In this document: positions 22,411-33,000 of the stretch, in pieces | How positions within the stretch are numbered: the first letter of the stretch is position 1 | How the letters are laid out: each line of letters starts with the position of its first letter | Source: Fusarium oxysporum f. sp. lycopersici 4287 | Taxonomy: Eukaryota; Ascomycota; Sordariomycetes; Hypocreales; Nectriaceae | NCBI RefSeq assembly: GCF_000149955.1 | Contig: NC_030994.1 | Coordinates: forward strand, 3,030,366-3,094,365 | Direction: 5' to 3' | DNA: 64,000 bases | The notes under the pieces: generated by a model | What the model was told of the DNA's origin: nothing | Database searches by the model: none | The model's input: the letters and a program-made list of their open reading frames with translations, nothing else | Position numbers and translations under genes: made by a program

Positions 22411-22743
22411 GGCTATGTTGATCCAAACGGGGTAGATGGTTCAGAGAGGAGTATGCGACCTCAACCCTCTCGAGGGCAGTCTGAAATGGCCAATTGAGCA
22501 AACTGTGACATCTGGACTGATGACATATGGGCTACGTCGGCGCTGTGCGGGGTGAGGAGCGGAGGAGGGACTTCAAATCACGTGCCAGCATTGGAACCTG
22601 ATCCGGGATCAGTGGTTCGGTTTTCTGGGGTAGGATACTACTGTCAGTAGGGCACACACATAAGGCACCTAGACATAAAAGGTCAGATCCGGAACTCATC
22701 TTCACACTTCCTAGTGATTAAAAGACAAAATTATCTCATCAAT
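22411..22743. promoter_or_regulatory. bidirectional promoter with a 15-bp perfect inverted repeat
   Basis: CTGATCCGGGATCAG at 22598-22612 is a perfect palindrome around one central base, and CACGTG lies at 22579-22584. Both sit between the divergent C2H2 regulator and the metallo-beta-lactamase gene. They are candidate regulator sites; no site of this exact form was matched to a known factor. Confidence 0.5.
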
Positions 22744-23718
22744 ATGTCTACCACTCAATCCCAATACGTCGAGTTATCGCTGCTTCCCAGTGGCTTCTTG
22801 ACCCTGCCTGAACATTTTTTCTGCGCTGATCAGCTCGATAAATCGGTACGAAGCACGGTGCCGTCCTTGTCGTTTTTCATCAAACATCCCATCACCAACA
22901 CTCGCATCGTGTTCGACTTGGGAATTCGAAAGAATCTCAGCAATTATCCCTCCAATATTCACCCCCATCTGCAAACACGGCAACCCATTACGACAATCCC
23001 TGATGCATCTGATTCCTTACGAGTTGGTGGCTTGCAACCAGAGGATATCGACCTTGTCATCCTGAGCCATGTGCACTATGACCATATCGGTACGCCAAGC
23101 GACTTCAAAAACGCTCAATTTGTGGTTGGGTATGGAACCAGACATCTCTTACAGCACGGTATGAGCTATCATTCGGCTGCCAAGTTTGAGAAAGATCTTC
23201 TCCCGGATGACCGTACAATCGAGCTCATGAGTCAGAGCACGCCCCCAAAATATCGAATACCAATCGAGAACGACATGCCTGCTACCCATACGCTCGAGAG
23301 CGTTCTAGGTATCAAGCACCGGTGGCAACCTCTTGCTCCCTTCGATAATGCGATTGATCTATTCGGAGACGGTCTCATATACATTATCGACAGCCCTGGC
23401 CACCTGGTTGGACACTTGAACCTCTTGGTACGCATAGGCCGAGATCACTGGGTTTATCTGGCTGGGGATGCTTGCCATCATGGCCGTCTCCTGAGGGGCA
23501 TGACCGAGTTCGCCGAGTGGGAGGAGAGCGGTGCAACCGTGTGCATCCACGCCGATATGGCCCTCGCCATTGAAACGCTAGCCAAGATTCGCCGTCTCCA
23601 AAGTGAGGGGTTCGCGGGATGTAAGCATGTGGAGGTGATCCTGGCGCATGACTTGGGATGGTATCAAGAGCATCAGGATGCCATGTTCCCCGGCCTTCTC
23701 CACGACAATTCGGCGTAA
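22744..23718 (+). CDS. metallo-beta-lactamase-fold hydrolase, lactonase-like
   Basis: A single exon of about 324 residues. The zinc-binding motif SHVHYDHIG sits near residue 114. Further ligands follow in DSPGHLVGHLNLL (His), LAGDACHHGRL (Asp) and VILAHDLGWY (His). This arrangement is that of the N-acyl-homoserine-lactone lactonase-like branch, which opens lactone or lactam rings. The ATG at 22744 (MSTTQSQYVELSLLPSG) is preferred over one 30 bp upstream because the family starts here. No signal peptide was seen. The divergent regulator and the decarboxylase-like gene nearby fit a role in lactone or cyclic-ester breakdown, which is inference. Confidence 0.9.
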   Translation: MSTTQSQYVELSLLPSGFLTLPEHFFCADQLDKSVRSTVPSLSFFIKHPITNTRIVFDLGIRKNLSNYPSNIHPHLQTRQPITTIPDASDSLRVGGLQPEDIDLVILSHVHYDHIGTPSDFKNAQFVVGYGTRHLLQHGMSYHSAAKFEKDLLPDDRTIELMSQSTPPKYRIPIENDMPATHTLESVLGIKHRWQPLAPFDNAIDLFGDGLIYIIDSPGHLVGHLNLLVRIGRDHWVYLAGDACHHGRLLRGMTEFAEWEESGATVCIHADMALAIETLAKIRRLQSEGFAGCKHVEVILAHDLGWYQEHQDAMFPGLLHDNSA

Positions 23719-23848
23719 ATGGGACGATCGCCGAAAGTCAACCCTTGCCGAGTCTTTGGCGCTATTAGCCAGTGGCTGAAGTCATGTGGAACCAAGGAAT
23801 CACCTGGGCGTGGAGAAGAGTGTGGAGAGGGAAATGCATGCTGGCATA

Positions 23849-24056
23849 CAGTGGGAGGTAAAAAGTATTCGATCTGCTGCTAGCTTAACTAGGCTATTTG
23901 GGGCTATTTAGTGCTACCCTATAGAGCATCAAGTCTCAGCCTTGCATAACTCAAGCTAAGCTGCCCAATCATATCCCTTATCGCACAATCACATCCTGAC
24001 TAATTGGGTCATATGGTCCAAGCTAACAGGGGTCGAATAGTTTTTGCCCCCCACTG
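23849..24056. mobile_element. 208-bp MITE with TA target duplication
   Basis: The left end CAGTGGGAGGTAAAAAGTAT and the inverted right end CAGTGGGGGGCAAAAACTAT agree at 21 of the first 24 positions. TA dinucleotides flank both sides (23847-23848 and 24057-24058). Size, ends and TA target fit a non-autonomous Tc1/mariner-pogo type element. It carries no coding sequence. Confidence 0.85.
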
Positions 24057-24333
24057 TAGCAAGTAGCTGACTCCACATTCTCGGCAATCAGAAGTTGGAG
24101 AACTAAAAACGGAGCTGACAACCGCCTCCACAACTTTGGAGCAAAACACCATGACGAGAGATGCAAGTCAACATCGTGTCGGCAGCAGTACGATAGTCGA
24201 GGACTAAGATATACTTTGAAGCAGAGAGATAAAGATACCTGGATTACGCCTGATTGTGGGCATTACCTACACATACATGTCCTTTACCTCCTCCTGCACT
24301 TGATTTCTCGACTACCCTACAACAGCTTCAATC

Positions 24334-26052
24334 ATGGCCCTTCATAATAATGGCCTTCTCCAAGCGAACAGTGCTTTCATCAACGGGAAATGGCTGCAAG
24401 CGAAGGATGACCAATTATTTGATGTTTTAGGTACGAGGCACCTACCCTTTGTCGTCCCTGTATCTCTCGCCATCTGACCTGAATTTCAAGATCCGGCAAC
24501 ATGGACGCCAGTCGCTGCGGTCCCAGATCTTACACAGGCAGAGTGTATTAATGCTGTTCAGTTTGCAGAGTCCGCGTTGCACAAGCTGTCCGCAATGACA
24601 GGGAAACATAGGGGACAGCTCCTGCGTGAATGGTTTCGCCTCATTTTGCAAGCAAAGGACGACCTAGCAGATATCATCACCACCGAGAACGGCAAGACTA
24701 TATCTGAGGCTCGAGGAGAAGTCTCATATGCAGCAGATTTCGTTGACTGGTATGCTGGTGCTGCCCCTCGTGTTCAAGGCACGGTATGAACTTCCTTTCA
24801 TTTAACTGTATTGTCAACTACCTTACTCTTCCAATAGCGACTGAATCTGAATGTGCACAACAGGTTGTCGAATCCTCCGACTCCACCAAGCGCGTACTTG
24901 TTATTAAGCAACCAGTCGGTGTCGTGGGTATTATAACGCCGTGGAACTTTCCAGCTGCAATGATTACACGAAAAGTTGCTGCGGCGTTAGCAGCAGGCTG
25001 TTCTTGCGTAGTCAAGCCAGCCCCTGAAACCCCTCTCACTGCTCTTGCCTTGGCATCTCTTGCCGCTCAGGCAGGATTCCCCCCCGGCTCGTTCAACATT
25101 GTCACAACAAAGGCGCATACTATTGACATCGGTCGAGTACTGACGCAACATCCAATTATACGAAAGTTCTCCTTCACTGGGTCTACTGCCATTGGAAAGC
25201 TTCTCGCTAGTCAGTGTACCACCACTATGAAGCGTGTTAGTCTAGAGCTGGGAGGCAACGCACCTTTCGTCATCTTTGACGATGCAGATCTAGAGGCGGC
25301 GGCTGAAGCAATCATGGCCAGCAAATTCCGGCTTTCTGGGCAGACATGCGTCTGCACTAACCGAGTCTATGCTCAAACGGGCATCTATCAAGAATTGGCC
25401 TCCATACTTGCCGCAAAGGTCAAGTCCTTGATTCTAGGTCCTGGGGGCGACGCAAACACAACTATTGGCCCCTTGATTACGAAGACTGCTGTCGCCCGCG
25501 TAGAGGGTCATGTCAAGGATGCATTCTCAAAAGGAGCCAAGGTGATAGTAGGTGGAAGAAGAGCACCGAGCCTCGGTGATGCATTCTTTGAGCCTACTCT
25601 CCTTGTTGATGTTTCCTGCGGACGCTTTATGCGCACAAGAAGAAACTTTTGGCCCCAGTACTTCCGTTGTTCAAATTCGAAAGTGATCAAGACGCCATCA
25701 ACTTGGCAAATGACACTAATTTTGGCTGGCTGGTTACTTTTTCACCGAGAACGTTCATAAGGCCTGGACAGTGGCTGAGAAGATGGACGTCGGAATGGTA
25801 TGTGTTCTTCTCTCTGGCTTGTAGTTTCCCGTGCTCACAAAGCCCTTATCAAGGTTGGTGTCAATACAGGTCTAATAAGTGACGTTGCATCCCCTTTTGG
25901 CGGTGTAAAAGAAAGTGGTCAAGGACGAGAGGTAAGTACTCCGATTGGAAGGTGAGTGTTGTGAATTAAATGCTGAGAGAATTTAGGGGTCGTATCTGGG
26001 GATTGAAGAGTTCCTCACGGTGAAGAGTATTAGTTTTGGGATTAAAGCTTGA
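24334..26052 (+). pseudogene. aldehyde dehydrogenase (succinate-semialdehyde dehydrogenase-like) with small indels
   Basis: Exons from ATG 24334 give INGKWLQAKDDQLFDVL, then WTPVAAVPDL and ITTENGKTISEARGEVSYAA. After a further intron come [24 protein letters not shown], the active-site segments [20 protein letters not shown] and [12 protein letters not shown], and a C-terminal end with SPFGGVKESGQGRE. The frame is lost in a short window: an extra T at 25617, an extra C in the C run near 25650, and a missing base in TTTTGGCTGG near 25721. Downstream introns (about 25800-25856 and 25932-25986) are well formed and the true stop TGA is at 26050-26052. Either the gene is freshly dead or the assembly has base errors here. 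Intact, it would oxidise an aldehyde to an acid with NAD(P). Confidence 0.85.
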
Positions 26053-27938
26053 CAAATTACTTTGACAGTTTTCCTGTTGCGACGTAAATAGGGACTGTCT
26101 GGGCGTCCCTCAACATTTGATGGATGGCTCTCAAGATAGGGCTGACGCTTTCCGAGGTCGGTTTTCATGGCAACCACAGAGTTTTGAGTGTCAGAAATGG
26201 AATAAAATAAAGCCAATCGTCTTGATTTTAGGTGAGGGTCTTATAACTTCGTGATAGACAATGGCAACTAGGAACAATAAACAAGAACCCGAGTTTGAAG
26301 CTATCCTATTAGAGCCAGATCCGGAAATTGAACGGGCAGCTGGTTTGTTGCATATAGGTCTTTCTACACTTGGACTTATACGTAGATGGCCTTGAGGCTG
26401 GTGTGTGGGTACGGGCCTTCTTGCAACGGAGTGAAATGCTTGTTGGATTGGTGGTATTTGGTCGATCGTAACTAGGGCGCATGGAGCAGGCCACAGGGAC
26501 TATCATACGTGCCCACGCATCTATGCGCCTGCCCACTTTCTCTCTTTCCTCTCTAATCAAATTGCTAATATCTAGAGGTAAGGACCCTAAGCACCCCAGT
26601 ACAGCACTGACAACAGTGCGTCATAGCTTTATGTGGGCTTCTTCATAAGCTTATCTTTATCCTCGCTCCAAATCCATCTCATGCGGTCTTTCAGCATGGC
26701 CTTGATTGGGACAGGGCATCCTCGAAGCTTAGGCCAGCTGTCTTATTAACCTGTATCTCATATAGATCGCCAGCCTCTCGAGACGTTTGCTGAACTTTCT
26801 CTGAGCGCGGGTATTGAATAGACTGATACAAGTCCAGCTAGCCTTCTATGCTAGGTTATTAAGTATATGGCCTAGTCTTAAAGTAATTACTAAGTACTTA
26901 CCTAATAATACACTTATCCTCAAGGGCCTAGCTTGGCCTAGCTCCTAGTAAAAAGCAGTTACTTTACTTAAACCTTGCAATATGAAAGGTAGGGAGGGGT
27001 TAAGCGTAGTATATTTTAATGCGGATATATTGCGTAGGCTATATCTCTAAGTAGCATTACTTTACCCCCTATAACATTCTAATAAGATAAAGATAGCCTG
27101 CTAAATATGACCTACTTTAGAGGCTTTTAGTCTATGTTCTACATAATAAATTCAAACGGCGTCTCCTCTTGATGGAACAAGCCAATTGTCGTACGGCAAG
27201 ACGTGAGGATTCCGTTCGTAGAAAGTAAAGAATATAATTGTGATAAGGGATTGGTACTCGGCTAGTAAGCTGTGACGTAGTTATGTTATTTGTAGTTGAG
27301 CCCTGAGGTAGAAAACTTGTCTTTCACCTAGTCTTAGTTAGTACCCAGCAAGAACTTACGTTTGTAAGACGCATGGTGGTCTGTCGCGCAGACCAGTATC
27401 GGTCGCGTTAGAAAAGCCTCTGGTCTTGTTTTTGCACTTTGTGACATTATTCCTTGATCGATGAAGCTTGCTCTTGGAGAAATTATGGTTTGCGACCATG
27501 CCTTGTTCCAAATGGAATCACAGAGCAGCCAGACGATACGTATCCTGCCCAAACAACCGAGGGAGGGCCTTTGCTCCTTTCTCTTTTAAGATCGCAAATA
27601 GCACCATGGAGATTTCTATGTATGTAGCTTTATTGGAAAACTGAGGAGAAAATACAATTTAGCTGCTCGGTCTAATTACGTTGACGCCTTAGAAAAAGAG
27701 TTCAAGTGCATATTAATGAGACACGAACAAAAAGACACGGTACCTAATCGCCTAGTCTATACACCTTAGTAGATATCGCTGGACCATCGAGTGTCGTGAT
27801 AAGGTCAATTTTCTAATTTATCAATTGCCTATACCCCTCGCTATTGTGAAACGCGACCTCAAGGCACAATTGGCTATGCCTGCATTGAAAGGTTTCAGCT
27901 CAACCAATTATACACACAATATTTAGCCCTTGGCTTGA
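26053..27938. other. AT-rich intergenic stretch, probable decayed sequence
   Basis: Nearly 1.9 kb without a believable gene. From about 26750 to 27150 TA dinucleotides and short TTA/TAA words are enriched, as in RIP-mutated relics. Open frames here are short and match nothing I know. Confidence 0.5.
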
Positions 27939-28234
27939 AAGAATGATAGACTCAACAGCCTTTTGAGACAGGACTTGCTTCAAGCGCTGCTCCCGGACTT
28001 TGCGGTTGGGTAAGTTAAGAGAAAAAGAAGACATGGAATGCATCACTGACCGCGATGTACAGGTGTGGTCGTCCAACACCCGGCAATGAGTATCTTGAGG
28101 CTCTCACGTTCCCCAAGGTACAGGTAATCTTGGGCACAGTCGAGGCGTTCACTAAAAAGGGCATCCGTACCTCGTCTGGTAACGAAAAACCTGACGTCGA
28201 CACCAAGGTCTTGGTCATTAAATTCAACAAATAA
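27939..28234 (+). pseudogene. Baeyer-Villiger monooxygenase fragment
   Basis: Two exon pieces around an intron at 28010-28062 read LLQALLPDFAVG and, after the junction, CGRPTPGNEYLEALTFPKV, then EAFTKKGIRTSSGNEKPDVD. This is the conserved mid-C-terminal part of FAD-dependent Baeyer-Villiger monooxygenases (VGCRRPTPG, YLEAL, DVDV-ATGF). The following ATGF motif is absent, and a stop closes the frame at 28234. The FAD and NADPH Rossmann domains expected upstream are not present. It is a relic of about 80 codons, on the opposite strand to the SDR relic. Confidence 0.7.
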
Positions 28235-28240
28235 TTTATA

Positions 28241-29086
28241 TTACACTGAAAACCCCCTATCAATGCGAACAATCTGGCCAGTTATAAAAGACGAACTTTC
28301 ACAAGGCTCTCGCCGTCCTCCCATTCAACCCTGTGCAACCACCTGCTACCTACGATTCTAACGAGCTCTTATCAGCCGGTTACTTCAGAAACGCTATAAA
28401 CTTCAGGGGAGCACTCTGAGTCATTGCAGTATCTATCGTGCTACTAAGCTTGGTATTAGCAGAGTCTAATAGAATTTTATGTTTCTCAAAGTAGGAATTG
28501 TTGAAACTTACGGTGCGACTGCATTCACTCTGATGCCAGTTGGGCCCTCTTCTCTGGCTCCCGTTTTTGTAAGACCAGCCACTGCATGCTTCGAGGCCGG
28601 GTATTCTGCAGCTCTAGGGTCTGCCATTAGACCAGCCAGACTTGCCAGATTGACAATGCTCCTGGCGTTAATCATGGCATTGAGCTCAGCTCGCATGGAG
28701 TAGAAGACACCCGTGGCATTGATGCCCACACACAAAGCCCAGCTATCATCGGCCAGGTCGCGGATCTTGCCCTTGCCCATCTGAACAGCGCTTATTCCTG
28801 CCGAATTAACTGCCCCATCGAGTCTGTCAAATCTTTTCACAGTCTCCTCGATCCAGGATGTAATTTGAGCGCTGGATATAACATCGACCTCTGCTGTCAT
28901 GATGTATTGCTTATCACGGGTTGGGTGCGCGGCGAGAAGGGCTTGGGTGGCTTTCTCAAGTGGAATGGGTGATCTATCAGACAAGGATAACTTGGCTCCG
29001 ACTGAGAACAGCAGTTGAGCAGTTGCAAGACCAATTCCGGATGCTGCACCCGTGACGGCAATAACTTTGCCTTTGAGATCTTGCAT
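28241..29086 (-). pseudogene. short-chain dehydrogenase/reductase with decayed C-terminus
   Basis: The N-terminal two thirds are intact: TGAASGIGLATAQLL (cofactor binding), NSAGISAVQ, NLASLAGLM with the catalytic Ser, and YPASKHAVAGLTK with Tyr and Lys, ending GIRVNAVAP at a GTAAGT donor (28507). The next exon continues TIDTAMTQSAPLK but meets a stop at 28380-28382 and further stops. The expected C-terminal segment reappears in another frame as SSFITGQIVRID with RGFSV before a stop at 28241-28243, where one family Gly is now Arg. The gene has therefore lost its middle-to-end continuity. It probably acted as an alcohol dehydrogenase or ketoreductase. Confidence 0.75.
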
Positions 29087-29597
29087 TGTTGTTCGGCTTT
29101 GATGTTATTAGAGGACGTATGAGCCAGATGTGCGACTTTTTGATCTTGATCTACTTAGTTAATAAGAGGAAGATGGATTTCGACAGCACAGTTTACGCCA
29201 GTCATCTATTGTTTTAGTTGACCAACAATGGACAATGCTGCCTATACTTCGTAAAGAATAGGTTGTATGTTGGAGGAGTTGGCCGGAATTTTGTATCGGA
29301 ATGGCTGAATAGTGCGCACTAACCCCGCGGAACCCCAACAATGTTTAGTGCTCCCAGCGTTGGGCATGATCAAAGTGGGCTTATCATGGCATCATATACC
29401 CACGGAGTTCCGCGGAAACAAGCCATGAGATGAATGTCAACCGTTTCACAGACTAAAGTTAATCAGGCCACTATGTAGTAGTTGCGAGTAAAAGATATCT
29501 CAAATATATCGAGATGCAATATCCTACTTCCCAAACCAAGCAACGATCCATCATATGCCAACGAGCTGGAATCATATCCTCTTTACCAAGCAGCAAT
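29087..29597. promoter_or_regulatory. divergent promoter of the SDR and P450 with two CCGCGG sites
   Basis: CCGCGG occurs at 29325-29330 and within the 10-bp perfect palindrome TTCCGCGGAA at 29408-29417. Inverted CGG half-sites without spacer are a form used by some Zn2Cys6 dimers. The two genes on either side are both broken now. Confidence 0.45.
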
Positions 29598-29863
29598 ATG
29601 TACACTCTTCAGATTGGTCCCATGTCGTGGTTTGAACTAACAGCTGGTGCCCTTTCTATCTTCCTATTACTCTTTTGCCTATACAATCTTGCTCTTCCCA
29701 AGCCTATTCCCGGAATACCATATAACAAAAGTGCCACAAAGCGCCTACTGGGAGACCTTCCGGACTTGATTGAGTATCAGAAACATACCGAGGAGCAATG
29801 CCGATGGTTTGCGCTGCAGAACCAGAAGTTCAACTCCCCAGTCTGTCAAGTCTTCATCCGCCC

Positions 29864-30074
29864 CATAGTGTCAGATATTAAGGTGAATCGTGTATATTTC
29901 TTGATCCTTTCGCAATCGAAGGACCATTGAGACCTTATATCTTCAACTGGTTCCTTCTAGGACTTGAGTCCTAGAAAGTCCTAGATGAAAGTCCTACGAT
30001 CTAAGTTTAGGGCGTCAAACTTTAATCCTGAACCTTAATCCTGAAGTTGAGGGTGAACCCTCCAACATTCAACA
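29864..30074 (-). repeat. target duplication CATAG and 3' LTR (left) of the second Copia element
   Basis: CATAG (29864-29868) precedes the 206-bp LTR 29869-30074, which starts TGTCAGATATTAAGG and ends CATTCAACA. By eye it is identical over its whole length to the copy at 34858-35063. Confidence 0.95.
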
Positions 30075-30087
30075 CACCCCCTCAGGC

Positions 30088-33000
30088 TCAATAGGTCCCA
30101 GTTGAGCCTGCATTTCCTAGGCAGTCTTCTATCTTCTGGAGCCTTGCTTCTATTCCTTCTTGCTTCCGGCTCTGCTGCTGTCTTTCCTGAATATCTTCCA
30201 GGCCAAGTTGATAGAGGAAGCGGTTCCATCTGCCTGCCGGCAGGGCCTTTGTTAATCCGTCTGCGATCATATCCGTTGATTTGGTGTATTTGACTTGAAT
30301 TCTCCCTTCTTGGACCTCCTGTCTCAGCCAGTGGTTGTGAATATCCACGTGCCGCAACTTAGTCTTCAAAGTAGCGATTTCGGCGGTCACAAGGTTGATA
30401 GTTTGAGTATTGTCGCAGTCGATACGGATAGTCGGATCATCCATCTGAACTGTAAGCTCTTTCAACAGCCGACTCACATAGAGGGATTCCTTAGCAGCCT
30501 GTGCCAGGGCTAGGAGCTCTGCCTCTGTTGTGGATGTGGTGACTGTGTCCTGCTTGCTAGCTCTCCAGCCGATCAACCCGTCGAATAGTCGGATAGTGTA
30601 CGCTTGGGAGCTTTTCCGATCAAGGGTGTTATCGGCAAAAGAAGCGTCACTAGCAACTGTAAGACCTCCGGGCCCTCCGAATCGTAGGGCTCGGTGCCTT
30701 GTGTGTGAGAGGTAGTGGATAACGCGGTCGGCGGCGTCTTGGTGTTCTTGGCCAGGGTTGACAAGAAATCGGGCCAGCCTGGAGGCGGCGAAAGCTATGT
30801 CAGGCCGGGTGTTAACGGCGATATAGAGGATCGAGCCGACTTTACGTTGATATCGTTGAAGTTCTGCCGGGGTTGCTAGTCCTGTTTGAGGTCGTAGCTC
30901 TGTTTGAGTCATTGGTACTGTAGATGTTCCCTTGTTAGCTAGATTTGCGATTTTGTCAATGTAGGCTGTTTGAGATAGCCAAATCTTCCTTGCAGGTCGG
31001 TCCCGTATGACTTCCATTCCTAGGAACCATTGCACGGGGTCTCCGCCTGTTAGTTTGTATTTTGATCCAAGCTGTCTAGTCAATTCATCGGCCTTGTCTT
31101 TCCGGGCCTTCCTGTAAGCGATGATAACATCGTCAACGTAAAAGAAGAAGAGGACTCCTTCCTTCTTGAAACAACAAGGTTCGTGAGGAATCTGTGTGTA
31201 GCCTAACTCTAGGAGGGTCTTCGAGAGTTCTTTCTGCCATAGCAAGGGAGAGGCTCGTAGTCCGTACAGGGCCTTGTTGAGCTTCAGGATAGTTGCTGTT
31301 TTCTTATACCCCGGGGCCATGTGCATGAAAATATCCTGGTCAATTGGGGCGTTTACGAAGGCGTTGACCACATCGTATTGGACCATCTCTAGGTCAAATC
31401 TGGCCGCAATGGCTATCAGGGTCCGGAAAGACCTTCCGGCTAGGGTAGCTGCATATGTTTCTTGCAACCTTCCCTTAGCTTGTTGGTCTCCTCTGACCAC
31501 TAGCCGTGCCTTGCATTTCTGAAATCGGCCGTGTTTATCGAACTTGTAAACGTATACCCACATACAGCCAAGGACTTGTTGGTCAACGGCGCAAGCGTCT
31601 TTCTTTCGAATCTCAGTCCAGGACCTCATTTCCTTGTGACTCTGAAGGTGGCTTTCTTCAGCCTCTTGAAAGAGCATTCCAAAAGGGTGATGCTTTAGGT
31701 CTTGATGTTTCGTCGGGGGCGGCGGTAGAGAGTTTCGATGCATTTTCACCCCTTGTCGGAGCTTCCGTTCAATTGAGGTCTGGAGAGGGGACTTTGTTCC
31801 GGCTAGGAAGGCTGCTTGCCACGAGACTGTTTTGTTTCCTTCGTCTGATAAGACCCTGGAGCTGTGCGCTAGTAGCGCTGACAGTGGTGTGACTGGAGGT
31901 GTTAGAAGGATATCAGAGTCTTCTGACTGTTTAAGGCCGTTTTCTAGGGCAGTCGCCACGATGCAGTCTTCTGTTTCGTCTGTAATAGGGCTGCTTTCGT
32001 CTGCTAGGGTGGTTGTTGGAAGGACCACTTCAATACAGTCTTCAACCTGTTCGGCTTGTTCGTTGTCGTCTTGTTCCGGCAGGGAGGATCCTTGTACGAA
32101 CTTGGCAACTTCTTCTAGGTCAGCTTCGAGTAGTTCATCTTTGAAGCTTTCCCAGTCTCCGTTGCAGCCTTCGTCTTCATTAAATATGACGTCTCGAGTA
32201 TTGACTATCCGGTTGATCGTGGGGATCCAGATCCTATAGATATTTGAGGACCTATATCCCACTAGGAAGCCGATCCAACCTTTGGGCTTAAGCCGCATCT
32301 TGCGATTGACCTTCTGCTGGGCATCTGAGGTCATTGCATAGGCCTTGCAGCCAAATGCCCGTAGGTGTGTTTGATCCGGCTGTTTCTTCGGCTGTGGAAT
32401 CCCTGCTGCTTTGGCTGATGCTGTATGCAGTTGATCATATGGCGTTTTCCAGCCTGATGCGTAGTTCGGCGTTCGGTTGTACAGATAAACTGCTGTCCTT
32501 CCAATTTCTGGCCACAGCTGGTGAGGAAGCTTTGCGCCTGTTCGCATAGCCCTTTCCTTGTCCTTGACTACACCCCCTGAGCGTTCGGCACCCCCATTCT
32601 GGGCTTGTGTGTATGGGGCCGAGGGCTCGATGATGATAGCTCTATTCCTCAGGAAGTCTCCGATTTTCGGCTTGATCTCCGTGATCTCGTTATCGCATTC
32701 GATGACTTTGACCTTGAGGCCGTGTTGGACTTCCAGATGACTTAGGAAGGATTTGAAAGCGGTGATAACAGCTTCTGTCGTCCGGGCTGTGAGGTAGTAA
32801 TCCCAGATGTAACCCGTAGCTCGGCAGGTTAACAACATCTGTGAGGTATAGCCGCCTATGCCTTCTTGGTAGTCATGGAAGTCAATAGCGATACGCTCGC
32901 CGGCCTTCTGATCGGATTGTCTTGGGGCTCGTCTGATTTGTCTCTTGATCTTCGATATGCCACAGGCGTCGCATTCAACAGTGGCTGGTCCTCGTATTCG

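Noticed and set aside
7553..23718. Naming the catabolic block as a benzoxazolinone- or itaconate-degradation cluster
   Set aside because: Single families overlap (metallo-beta-lactamase, MaoC hydratase), but the full diagnostic gene sets of those pathways are not present.
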